Positions 25,752 through 33,932 of a DNA stretch of 64,000 nucleotides are shown here, one piece after another. The notes below the pieces were generated by a model. That model did not search any database, was not told the DNA's origin, and saw only the letters and a list, made by a program, of their open reading frames with translations. The stretch is from assembly GCA_036787955.1 (NCBI GenBank), contig DAIQOI010000004.1, positions 1 to 64,000 on the forward strand. Direction: 5' to 3'. The position numbers were made by a program, and so were the translations under genes. The DNA comes from UBA2336 sp036787955 (lineage in GTDB: Bacteria > Bacteroidota > Bacteroidia > Cytophagales > Cyclobacteriaceae). How positions within the stretch are numbered: the stretch's first letter is position 1; each line of letters opens with the position of its first letter.

Positions 25752-27490
25752 GTTTTGTGGTTTTGATGTTTTACTGATGTAAGCGGTGGCTCAAGAATAA
25801 TCTCACCGATACCCGCACCGGAAGGAATCATCGGAAATACATTTTCTTCCTTTTTCACCACCACTTCAAGCAGGCAGGGCCCATCATAACTCAGCATATC
25901 AGCAATACTTTGCGAAAGATCTGCCCGATTGGTTACCTTGCGCGCCTGAATGCCATAGGCCGATGCCAGTGCAATAAAGTCGGGGTTACTGAGCTCAGTG
26001 AAAGCATAGCGGCTTTCAAAAAACAATTGCTGCCATTGACGTACCATGCCGAGATAACCGTTGTTGAGCACTACAATTTTTACCGGGATTTCGTACTGCA
26101 TAATGGTACCCAGCTCCTGGATGGTCATTTGCAAGCCTCCGTCACCTATTACTGCAATCACTGTTTTATCAGGGCGTGCCAGTTTGGCCCCCATGGCAGC
26201 AGGCAAAGCAAAGCCCATGGTACCTGCTCCTCCGGAAGTGATGTTGCTGTATGGTTCGGCAAAACGGAAATAACGGGATGCAACCATCTGATGTTGTCCT
26301 ACATCGGTAACCAGTATTGTTTTACCATCTGTCTGCTCCGAGAGCTCCCGGATAACTTCGCCCATGCGCAATTCAGCAGAAAGCGGGTAAAGATCTTCCC
26401 GTTTTACTTTCCGGTATTCCAGTTCATCAGCTTCCCGAAAGCGGCTAAACCACTCATCGTGGTTGTTTTTGTTCACCAGCGGCAACAATGCTTCAAGTGC
26501 TTCACGTGCATCGGCATGAATGGCAATGTCGGCTTTGACTATTTTATTCAGTTCTGACTTATCAATGTCTATATGAATAATCTTAGCCTGACGTGCATAT
26601 TTACTCACATTACCCGTAACCCGATCATCAAAGCGCATACCCACGGCTATCAGTACATCACACTCATTCGTCAGTATGTTAGGTGCATAGTTGCCGTGCA
26701 TGCCGAGATAACCCACATAACAGGGATGATGAACCGGCACTGCCGAAAGCCCGAGCAACGTGCAAGCCACAGGAATATGCGCTTTTTCGGCAAGGGCAAG
26801 TAACTCATCAGTTGCCTTGCTAAGCAGCACACCCTGACCGCACAACAGGTAAGGACGGCTGGCCTGATTAATCAGTTCAGCGGCTTCCTCAATCTGGGTA
26901 TGGTTGAGCAGAGGTTTAGGAATATAAGTGCGCACATGCGTGCAGGGCCGGTACTGAAAGGTGCGGATTTTTTCAATCTGTGCATTTTTGGTCAGGTCAA
27001 TTACCACCGGACCGGGGCGGCCGCTTGTAGCAATGTAAAACGCCTTGGCTACCAATTCGGGAATATCTTCGGCTTTGGTTATTTGTACATTCCATTTGGT
27101 TACCGCCAGGGTGGTGTTGATGACATCCATTTCCTGGAAGGCATCTGTTCCGAGCAGATGTTCGGCTACCTGCCCGGTTATGCAAACTACCGGTGTGGAA
27201 TCAATCAAGGCATCGGCCAGCCCGGTAACGAGGTTAGCAGCACCCGGCCCACTGGTTACCAGCACCACACCGGGTTTACCAGAAGCCCGGGCATAACCCT
27301 GTGCAGCATGAATAGCGCCCTGTTCATGTCGAACCAGAATATGGTTCAGCCTGGTGTGGCTGGTCATGAGTGCATCATAAACCGGCATGATGGCCCCGCC
27401 GGGATAGCCAAAGACTACCTCTATCCCTTCTCCGGCAAGGCATTGCAGTAAGGCTTCTGCTCCGGTTATATCGTTTTGTAGCGTTGGCAT
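25748..27490 (-). CDS. ilvB: Acetolactate synthase large subunit
   Basis: About 580 aa ThDP enzyme catalysing the first common step of Val/Leu and Ile synthesis. Motifs: VVFGYPGGAIMPVYDAL and RHEQGAIHAAQGYARA (the ThDP-activating Glu), TSGPGAANLVTGLADA, and the C-terminal ThDP motif VIGDGGLQMTIQELGT with NNGYLGMVRQWQ. The ATG at 27490 follows the ilvD stop by one base; an in-frame upstream start would overlap ilvD. Length is normal. Confidence 0.96.
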   Translation of the reverse strand: MPTLQNDITGAEALLQCLAGEGIEVVFGYPGGAIMPVYDALMTSHTRLNHILVRHEQGAIHAAQGYARASGKPGVVLVTSGPGAANLVTGLADALIDSTPVVCITGQVAEHLLGTDAFQEMDVINTTLAVTKWNVQITKAEDIPELVAKAFYIATSGRPGPVVIDLTKNAQIEKIRTFQYRPCTHVRTYIPKPLLNHTQIEEAAELINQASRPYLLCGQGVLLSKATDELLALAEKAHIPVACTLLGLSAVPVHHPCYVGYLGMHGNYAPNILTNECDVLIAVGMRFDDRVTGNVSKYARQAKIIHIDIDKSELNKIVKADIAIHADAREALEALLPLVNKNNHDEWFSRFREADELEYRKVKREDLYPLSAELRMGEVIRELSEQTDGKTILVTDVGQHQMVASRYFRFAEPYSNITSGGAGTMGFALPAAMGAKLARPDKTVIAVIGDGGLQMTIQELGTIMQYEIPVKIVVLNNGYLGMVRQWQQLFFESRYAFTELSNPDFIALASAYGIQARKVTNRADLSQSIADMLSYDGPCLLEVVVKKEENVFPMIPSGAGIGEIILEPPLTSVKHQNHKT

Positions 27491-27491
27491 C

Positions 27492-29168
27492 TCAGCTTTC
27501 GTCTGTAACACATCCGTAGGAAGCGCTCTTCACCTGCCGGGCATATTTGGCAAGCACGCCTTTAGTGCAGCGCATTTCCGGCATTTTCCATAAGGCTCTG
27601 CGTCTGTTCAATTCTTCTTCGCTTACCAGCAGTTCAATGCTGCGCTTGTCGGCATCTATTTCAATCCTGTCGCCATCTTGAACCAGCGCAATGGTGCCAC
27701 CCACAGCAGCTTCGGGTGTAATATGTCCCACCACAAAGCCATGGGTACCTCCTGAGAAACGACCATCCGTAATGAGTGCTACGTCTGCGCCCAGTCCTGC
27801 ACCTACAATAGCCGATGTGGGTTTAAGCATTTCGGGCATGCCGGGAGCGCCTTTAGGACCTACATACCGGATTACCACCACATCACCGCGCTGAATCCTG
27901 TTTTGCCGAAAACCTTCTGCAAATTCAGTTTCGCTGTTAAACACACGGGCAGTGCCGGAAAAGCGTTTACCCTCTTTGCCGCTGATTTTTGCTACAGCAC
28001 CTTCGGGAGCAAGATTGCCATACAGAATACGAATATGTCCTTGCTTTGAAACGGGTTTACCGGCAGGCCTTATAACGTCCTGTCTGCTAAAATCGGGCGG
28101 GTTAATGCCTTGAAGATTTTCAGCTACCGTTTTACCCGTAACGGTGATACAGTTACCCTGCAGTAAACCTATGTCCAGCAAATATTTCATTACCACTGGC
28201 AAGCCACCTACATTGTGTATATCTTCCATGAGATATTTTCCGCTGGGTTTTAAATCAGCCAGCACAGGAACGTTATCTGAAAACTGTTGAAAGTCATCCA
28301 ATGCAAGCTGAACACCGGCTGCCCGCGCAATGGCTATCAGGTGCAGAACGGCATTGGTAGAACCGCCCAGCGCTGTTATTACCGTAAGCGCATTTTCAAA
28401 AGCAGCACGGGTAAGAATGTCGCGGGGTTTCAGGTCATATTTCAGTAAGTTATTTATTGCTTTACCAGCATCGGCACATTCGCGCAATTTGAGAGGATGG
28501 CGTGCAGGAGTAGAGGCCGAGTAAGGGAGCGACATACCCAGGGCTTCAATGGCACTGGCCATGGTGTTGGCGGTATACATGCCACCGCAGGCACCGGGAC
28601 CGGGGCAGGCATTGCGAATAATACCCTGATAGTCTTCATCCGATATTTTGCCCGATTGTCTTTCACCATACGCTTCAAATGCCGAAACGATGTTGAGTTT
28701 TCTGCCTTTCCACAATCCACTTGCTATGGTACCACCATATACCATTAAAGCTGGACGGTTCAGGCGTACCATGGCCATGAGTGCACCGGGCATATTTTTA
28801 TCACACCCTACTACCGCCACCAATGCATCGTAATGCTGAGCCTGACACACCGTTTCAATGGAGTCGGCAATGATTTCGCGGCTGACCAGTGAATAACGCA
28901 TGCCTTCTGTACCGTTGCTGATGCCATCACTCACCCCGATGGTGTTAAATATCAAGCCCACCATGTCGTGATCCCATACTGCCGTTTTTATTTGCCTGGC
29001 CAAATCATTCAGGTGCATGTTACAGGGGTTGCCGTCAAAGCCGGTGCTCACTATTCCTACCTGAGCTTTTTTCATGTCAGCATCGGTAAGACCAATACCA
29101 TACAGCATGGCCTGCGAGGCTGGCAACGAAGGGTCCTGTGTTATGGTGCGGCTATACTTGTTCAGCAT
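27492..29168 (-). CDS. ilvD: Dihydroxy-acid dehydratase
   Basis: 558 aa Fe-S enzyme of Val/Ile synthesis. Cluster and active-site motifs are GCDKNMPGALMAM, NACPGPGACGGMYTANTMA and TDGRFSGGTHGFVVGHITPE. It lies 3 nt after ilvE and one base before ilvB. Confidence 0.96.
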   Translation of the reverse strand: MLNKYSRTITQDPSLPASQAMLYGIGLTDADMKKAQVGIVSTGFDGNPCNMHLNDLARQIKTAVWDHDMVGLIFNTIGVSDGISNGTEGMRYSLVSREIIADSIETVCQAQHYDALVAVVGCDKNMPGALMAMVRLNRPALMVYGGTIASGLWKGRKLNIVSAFEAYGERQSGKISDEDYQGIIRNACPGPGACGGMYTANTMASAIEALGMSLPYSASTPARHPLKLRECADAGKAINNLLKYDLKPRDILTRAAFENALTVITALGGSTNAVLHLIAIARAAGVQLALDDFQQFSDNVPVLADLKPSGKYLMEDIHNVGGLPVVMKYLLDIGLLQGNCITVTGKTVAENLQGINPPDFSRQDVIRPAGKPVSKQGHIRILYGNLAPEGAVAKISGKEGKRFSGTARVFNSETEFAEGFRQNRIQRGDVVVIRYVGPKGAPGMPEMLKPTSAIVGAGLGADVALITDGRFSGGTHGFVVGHITPEAAVGGTIALVQDGDRIEIDADKRSIELLVSEEELNRRRALWKMPEMRCTKGVLAKYARQVKSASYGCVTDES

Positions 29169-29171
29169 GCA

Positions 29172-30059
29172 TCAGATGATTACATGGGTAAAAGATTTAT
29201 CGAGCACCTGTGCTTTATAGGCTTCCTGCAGCATGCGTCCGATGCTGTCCTTCCAGTCTTTACGAAAAGTATGAGCATCAATTGATTCAATGCCCACCAC
29301 CTCCGCAGCTGTTCCACACAGAAATGCTGAGTCGGCCTCAAACACTTCTTCGGGTTTAAAGAACTTTTCATGAACCGGAATATCCAGTTCACGACAAATA
29401 GACATGATGGTAGCCCGGGTTATTCCCGGCAGAATATGTCCTACAGGTGGCGTATATAATGCGCCATCTTTTTCGAAGAAGAAATTGGCACCAGGCGCTT
29501 CGGCTACATGGCCATGCATATCCAGCATAAGCGCTTCATCGAAGCCGCGCACTTTGGCATCGCTGGTGGCAAGTATCGAGTTAACATAGTGCCCTGTGAT
29601 TTTAGCATCTACTTTTACCGAATGCGGGTTTGGTCGCTGATAAGGCGATATACACAGGCGCAACAGGTTATCGCCCAGGTATTTGCCCCACTCCCATACG
29701 GCAATCATCAGAAAAACTTCGCGTGGTGCAGTGAGCGACATGTTGGGGCTGCAATACACCAGGGGGCGGATATACGCATCTTTCAGGTTGTTTTCGCGCA
29801 GCAACCTGTACGTAACCTGAATAAGTTCTTCTGTGTGGAATTTGAACGGAATTCCAACCGACAGACAACTATACCGAAGTCGTTCAAAGTGTTCCCATGC
29901 CTTAAAAATTTTTGTGCCATGAAGGGTGTGATAGGCCCGTATTCCTTCAAAGGCGCCATAGCCGTAGTGAAGAGTCTGACTATACAGGTCAATACCTGCA
30001 TCAACTGCTCGAATAAATTTACCGTTGAGATATAAGATGGTTCGGTCGGTGTAGTACAT
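29172..30059 (-). CDS. ilvE: Branched-chain amino acid aminotransferase
   Basis: About 295 aa class IV PLP aminotransferase. The PLP Lys is in VDAKITGHYVNS; GANFFFEKDGALYTPP, LPGITRATIMSICRELDIPV and CGTAAEVVGI are family signatures. The ATG at 30059 (MYYTDRTILYLNGKF) is chosen, since the 13-codon upstream extension runs towards the attenuator terminator. It is the first structural gene of the ilv-leu operon, 42 nt after that terminator. A second, longer aminotransferase lies at 47537-48601. Confidence 0.93.
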   Translation of the reverse strand: MYYTDRTILYLNGKFIRAVDAGIDLYSQTLHYGYGAFEGIRAYHTLHGTKIFKAWEHFERLRYSCLSVGIPFKFHTEELIQVTYRLLRENNLKDAYIRPLVYCSPNMSLTAPREVFLMIAVWEWGKYLGDNLLRLCISPYQRPNPHSVKVDAKITGHYVNSILATSDAKVRGFDEALMLDMHGHVAEAPGANFFFEKDGALYTPPVGHILPGITRATIMSICRELDIPVHEKFFKPEEVFEADSAFLCGTAAEVVGIESIDAHTFRKDWKDSIGRMLQEAYKAQVLDKSFTHVII

Positions 30060-30085
30060 AGTAACAATTGTTCGTTTGCTCAAAA

Positions 30086-30124
30086 CTTTATAAAACAAAA
30101 CCGCCCCGGTACAAGCCGGGGCGG
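30086..30124 (-). terminator. Intrinsic terminator (attenuator) before ilvE
   Basis: Perfect 9-bp stem CCGCCCCGG / CCGGGGCGG (30101-30109 with 30116-30124), a 6-nt loop, then TTTTGTTTTAT on the minus strand. It lies between the leader peptide (ends 30150) and the ilvE ATG (30059). The segment GGCCGAGGCG at 30157-30166, in the last leader codons, can pair with 30114-30123 with one mismatch, which would break the terminator. Confidence 0.88.
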
Positions 30125-30149
30125 TTAGTCAATGCTTAACAAAATGCCA

Positions 30150-30254
30150 TCAGCATCGCCTCGGCCGTTTACCAATGACGATAATAAGCACAACAAGTGT
30201 TAAGGTGCTCAGTAAATTTCCAATTACCAAATACATTGTTATGCTTTTGCTCAT
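30150..30254 (-). CDS. ilv operon leader peptide (34 aa)
   Basis: A short open frame from ATG at 30254 to TGA at 30150. Residues 9-27 read LVIGNLLSTLTLVVLIIVI, in which 14 of 19 residues are Leu, Val or Ile, coded by mixed codons. The peptide then ends KRPRRC. Classical ilv leader peptides look like this. A ribosome at the stop would cover the antiterminator segment 30157-30166; one stalled at codons 23-25 would leave it free to pair with the terminator. A tiny one-helix membrane protein is the alternative, but it would not explain the RNA design. Confidence 0.8.
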   Translation of the reverse strand: MSKSITMYLVIGNLLSTLTLVVLIIVIGKRPRRC

Positions 30255-30323
30255 GACGTAACGATTGCAATTATGCAGATTGATCGCTGATTCAGCAAGA
30301 AAATATTAAAAATTTTTTTATAA

Positions 30324-30340
30324 ACAATTGTTAGGTAGCA
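30324..30340 (-). promoter_or_regulatory. 17-nt box shared by the leuC and ilvE upstream regions (ilv copy)
   Basis: TGCTACCTAACAATTGT on the minus strand, 70 nt before the leader peptide ATG, matches the leu copy (24272-24288) at 16 of 17 positions. AT-rich DNA follows in both. A promoter element or operator is likely. The rest of the 30060-30414 gap holds the leader, the terminator and the ccoS-distal inverted repeat. Confidence 0.5.
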
Positions 30341-30371
30341 TAACGAGCGTTCTGCAGGCAGCAAGAAAACT

Positions 30372-30414
30372 AGTAGCAGTTACGGAAAAACAGTTTTTGA
30401 AAAACGTTGCTACT
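30372..30414. other. Inverted repeat directly after ccoS
   Basis: AGTAGCA (30372-30378) and TGCTACT (30408-30414) are exact reverse complements, and the second arm abuts the ccoS stop codon. The spacer is T/A-rich and contains a minor ACG/CGT pair that could extend the stem. No long U-run follows, so terminator or mRNA-end stabiliser is a tentative call. Confidence 0.4.
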
Positions 30415-30594
30415 TTATTTTTCCGGCTTCACCGATGCTTCCTGCTCAGCGGCCGGCTTGTCGTCAAACAACATTCTCACCGAAGGGGTGTAGGTATCAT
30501 CAAATTGCCCGCTCTTTAGACTCCAGTAAAAGATGAGCAGGAAGAGGATGGCAACCGAAACGCTGATTCCTATGAGAAGTAGGACGATCTTCAT
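30415..30594 (-). CDS. ccoS: cbb3 oxidase assembly protein CcoS
   Basis: 59 aa, read directly from the sequence. One N-terminal membrane helix (VLLLIGISVSVAILFLLIFY) is followed by the CcoS signature WSLKSGQFDDTYTPSVRMLF. The tail is charged. CcoS is needed for haem b and CuB insertion into cbb3 oxidase. The start overlaps the ccoI stop by 4 nt (ATGA). The oxidase subunits ccoNOP are not in this window. Confidence 0.9.
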   Translation of the reverse strand: MKIVLLLIGISVSVAILFLLIFYWSLKSGQFDDTYTPSVRMLFDDKPAAEQEASVKPEK

Positions 30595-33002
30595 GATCGG
30601 GTGTTCGGATAAAAATATTTTCCGAAGGCATAATTAACCGATACAGTAGCAAATACCACCACACTGATGCTGCTGATGGGCATAAGGATAGCGGCAACGA
30701 GCGGTGTAAGATGACCGGTAACGGCAAATGACAGCGTAATGGCGTTGTAGGTAAATGATAACCCGAAGCCTGCTTTAACCAATTGCATGGCTTTGCGCGC
30801 CATCAGCACGAACCGGTCGAGGTAGCCCAGCATCTTACCTTGTAAAATACCATCGCACGAGGGTGTGAAGATGCCTGCATCATCGGTAACGGCAATGCCC
30901 ACATCGGCCTGCTTCAGCGCTCCGGCATCGTTCAAGCCATCACCCACCATCAAAACTGTTTTGCCCTCGCGCTGCAGTTGTTCAATATATTTCATTTTAT
31001 CGTGCGGACTCTGATTAAAAAGAAGCGGTGCCGCTTCACCCAACAGGCTGCGCATGCGTAGCCTGTCTGTGTCGTTATCCCCCGATAGTAACGCCACGGG
31101 TGCATGCCAGCGGCTTACCGCTTCTTTTATATTTTCGCGCACGGTTGTTTCAGTCTTAAAGCAGCCACGCACCTCCCCGTCAATTGACACGTAAACTACC
31201 GATGAGTGCCCGGCATACGACTCAGCACCGGTAAATGCTGCCGAACCCACCCGAAACAACTTTCCTTCGCAGCAACCTTCAATACCCTTGCCGGGTATTT
31301 CACTGAAATGGCTAACCATGACTTTTCCGGTTTCGGGTAGGTTTGAAGCAATCAACACACTAAGCGGATGTGTTGAGTAGCTGCACAACTGCCGTACCGC
31401 ATTTTGCTCAAATGGTGTAAGCTTGCCGATAAACTTCAGCTGTTCATTTTTACCCTGCGTAATGGTGCCGGTTTTATCAAAAACCCACATATTGACTGCG
31501 GCAAGACGCTCAATAACATCTGCATTTTTCAGATAAAACCCCTGGCGGCCAAATTGCCGCATCATGTTGCCCAGTGTAAAAGGAACCGACAAGGCCAGTG
31601 CACACGGACAGGCCACCACCAGTATAGAAGTAATGATGAGCCACACCTTGGAAGGCTCGAAAACATACCAGTACACACCGGCAAACAGTGTAAGAAAAAG
31701 CACTATCCAGGTAAACCGTTGGGCTGCCACATCAATCAATCTGCGATATCTGCTTTCCTTAGGCTTTTTGAAAATTTCATGATTCCACAAACTGGTTAGA
31801 TGGCTTTGCGCTGTTTTCTTTTCTACTTCCAGCTCAACGGGCTTTCCGATGATGCGCCCTCCGGCATATACGGTATGGTATTCAGCTACCTTTACTGGTC
31901 TCGATTCACCGGTTACAAAACTGTAGTCTACAAAGGTATCGCCACTCACCACCGTGCTGTCGGCAGGAATAACTTCCATATTGCGCAGGCGTATCACATC
32001 GCCTTTCTTCAAATCGTAGATCACGGTGGGCTTCCACATTGATTCACTTTGCCTGCGCATGACCGTGAGCGGAAAGAATGAAGCATAATCGCGATCGAAG
32101 GCAAGGTTCTGATAAGTTTTCTGCTGAAACCATCGGCCGATGAGCAGAAAAAACACAAGGCCGGTAAACGAATCCAGATAACCCGGCCCAAAACCACTCA
32201 TTATATCATATACACTCCGGGTGAATAATGCCACCAGTCCCAACGCTATCGGCACATCAATGTTGATGTGGCGTTGCCGGATCCTGGTCCATGCCGATTG
32301 CAGATAATCTATATCGCTGTAAAGCAAAACCGGAACAGATAACAGGATATTAAGGAAAGAAAATACACGCGCCATTTCGGCATCGCCCTGAAGACCGAGG
32401 TATTCCGGAAAACTGAACAACATCACGTTGCCAAAGGCAAAACCGGCTACCACTAACTTCAGCAGAAGGGATTTATCGGTTGATTCAGTTGGCTGAGAAG
32501 CAGGATTTTCCAGACGCACCACCGGTGCATAACCCACCGAGGCGAGTAAAGCCGCCACCTGTGCCGGCTGAATTTTTTGCGGATTGAAATCAATAGTTAC
32601 GGTTTTACGGCCGAAGTGAACCTGAGAACGAAGTATGCCGGCCTTGAGCTTATGCAGGTTTTCCAGCAGCCAGATACACGATACACAATGAATAGCCGGC
32701 ACAAAAAATTCAGCTCTCGCAAAATCTGGGGAATCAAACAGTAGAAATTTTTTTCTAACCGAAGGCTCATTCAATCCTACATACTCGCCTGCATCGGGGA
32801 TTTCCTTCAACTGAAGGCCGGGATTTTTATCCAGATCATAATAAGTGCAGAGATTATGCGCGCTCAGAATTTCATACACCGAACGGCAGCCAATACAACA
32901 AAAGCTAAGGCCGTCCTTTTCCCATACTTCATCGCACGACTGACCGCAATGGTAGCAGCTGACTTTAACTTCCGGCTCAACTTCAGGTAGTACCGCTTGC
33001 AT
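30591..33002 (-). CDS. ccoI: Copper-exporting P-type ATPase, CcoI/FixI type
   Basis: 803 aa P1B ATPase. An N-terminal Cys-rich domain (Cys16, 19, 23, 35, 36, 39) is typical of CcoI/FixI. An HMA-like domain with HCVSC (Cys106, Cys109) follows, then eight helices with the CPC motif (VVACPCALALSVPF), phosphorylation site DKTGTITQGK and hinge MVGDGLNDAGALK. It delivers copper to cbb3 oxidase from the membrane. It sits 3 nt after usp and is translationally coupled to ccoS. Confidence 0.93.
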   Translation of the reverse strand: MQAVLPEVEPEVKVSCYHCGQSCDEVWEKDGLSFCCIGCRSVYEILSAHNLCTYYDLDKNPGLQLKEIPDAGEYVGLNEPSVRKKFLLFDSPDFARAEFFVPAIHCVSCIWLLENLHKLKAGILRSQVHFGRKTVTIDFNPQKIQPAQVAALLASVGYAPVVRLENPASQPTESTDKSLLLKLVVAGFAFGNVMLFSFPEYLGLQGDAEMARVFSFLNILLSVPVLLYSDIDYLQSAWTRIRQRHINIDVPIALGLVALFTRSVYDIMSGFGPGYLDSFTGLVFFLLIGRWFQQKTYQNLAFDRDYASFFPLTVMRRQSESMWKPTVIYDLKKGDVIRLRNMEVIPADSTVVSGDTFVDYSFVTGESRPVKVAEYHTVYAGGRIIGKPVELEVEKKTAQSHLTSLWNHEIFKKPKESRYRRLIDVAAQRFTWIVLFLTLFAGVYWYVFEPSKVWLIITSILVVACPCALALSVPFTLGNMMRQFGRQGFYLKNADVIERLAAVNMWVFDKTGTITQGKNEQLKFIGKLTPFEQNAVRQLCSYSTHPLSVLIASNLPETGKVMVSHFSEIPGKGIEGCCEGKLFRVGSAAFTGAESYAGHSSVVYVSIDGEVRGCFKTETTVRENIKEAVSRWHAPVALLSGDNDTDRLRMRSLLGEAAPLLFNQSPHDKMKYIEQLQREGKTVLMVGDGLNDAGALKQADVGIAVTDDAGIFTPSCDGILQGKMLGYLDRFVLMARKAMQLVKAGFGLSFTYNAITLSFAVTGHLTPLVAAILMPISSISVVVFATVSVNYAFGKYFYPNTRS

Positions 33003-33005
33003 GGC

Positions 33006-33845
33006 CTACTTCTTCAGGGAACAGGTCCAGATGGGACAATCAACATGATTTACTACCTCTTCGGCAATGCTGCCGGCCAGCACATGAGCTATCCCTTTCC
33101 GGCCATGTGTGCCCATGGCAATCATGTCGGCATTGATGCTGTGGGTGAAGTTGATAATGCCCGATTCTTCGTAAGGGTCGTTGTACACATTTATCGTGTA
33201 ATTTTTAAACATAAACCGCTTGGCAAATGCCTCCAGGCGCTGCGCAGTAATCCTGTCGGGTGTAAAGTTGGTGGGTGTATTTATCCATACAATATGGAGT
33301 GTGGCCTTGAAGAAGTCCTGCAGGGCTTTAACCCTCATCACCAGATCTTCCTGCTTCTCTGTATCTAATGTATTGGGAAATACAATATTCTTAATAGAGT
33401 CGGGTTCAACGTGCTTTTTCACTGCAATAACAGGAACAGGCGATCTTCTTACTACTTTTTCCGTATTGCTCCCTACCAGTATTTCACGGGCACCGGTGGC
33501 TCCTTTAGTGCCCATAATCACCAAATCTACCGACTCATTGGTAATGTAGTCTGTCAGCATCCGGAAGGTTGCACCAAACAGCACATGATGTGAAACTTTA
33601 TCGGTGCGGGTGGCATATTTTCCGATCAACTTACCAAACGCTTTCTCCGCCTTTTCCTTAAGTTCCTTAAGGAATACTTCTTCAAACGACAACACCGGCA
33701 TAAACACTGAGTCGTGAACCACGGGCAACTCAATAACATGAACGAGGTGAACCATGCCTTTTGATTTTCGGGCAATGCCCAGCCCAAAGCGGAATGCATT
33801 TACCGATTGCTCGGAAAAGTCGCAGGGAACCAGAATATTTTTCAT
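33006..33845 (-). CDS. Tandem universal stress protein
   Basis: 279 aa with two UspA domains. The first (about 1-145) starts MKNILVPCDFSEQSVNAF and holds an ATP-binding-type GTKGATGAREILVGSNTEKVV. The second (about 150-279) ends with GTHGRKGIAHVLAGSIAEEVV. It is the first gene of the usp-ccoI-ccoS unit. A CRP/FNR-type palindrome lies 55 bp upstream, which suggests induction at low oxygen. Confidence 0.92.
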   Translation of the reverse strand: MKNILVPCDFSEQSVNAFRFGLGIARKSKGMVHLVHVIELPVVHDSVFMPVLSFEEVFLKELKEKAEKAFGKLIGKYATRTDKVSHHVLFGATFRMLTDYITNESVDLVIMGTKGATGAREILVGSNTEKVVRRSPVPVIAVKKHVEPDSIKNIVFPNTLDTEKQEDLVMRVKALQDFFKATLHIVWINTPTNFTPDRITAQRLEAFAKRFMFKNYTINVYNDPYEESGIINFTHSINADMIAMGTHGRKGIAHVLAGSIAEEVVNHVDCPIWTCSLKK

Positions 33846-33870
33846 GATCTCGGGGGGATTGATAACGATT

Positions 33871-33878
33871 TAAAAGTA
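33871..33878 (-). promoter_or_regulatory. Putative -7 element for usp-ccoI-ccoS
   Basis: Minus-strand TACTTTTA matches the Bacteroidota -7 consensus TAnnTTTG at all but the last position. A start near 33867 would place the palindrome at 33900-33915 centred on about -40, overlapping the -33 region as expected for a class II activator site. Confidence 0.4.
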
Positions 33879-33899
33879 GCCGCTATCACCCCGGCAGGC

Positions 33900-33915
33900 G
33901 GTGACACACATCACA
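33900..33915. promoter_or_regulatory. CRP/FNR-type operator upstream of usp-ccoI-ccoS
   Basis: GGTGACACACATCACA on the plus strand, read as TGTGATGTGTGTCACC on the minus strand, matches TGTGA-N6-TCACA at 9 of 10 positions. It has the same layout as the site before the nos operon (18712-18727). It lies in the 87-bp gap between menA and usp, so usp is the only plausible target. Confidence 0.6.
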
Positions 33916-33932
33916 CAAAAGCCTGATTTCCG

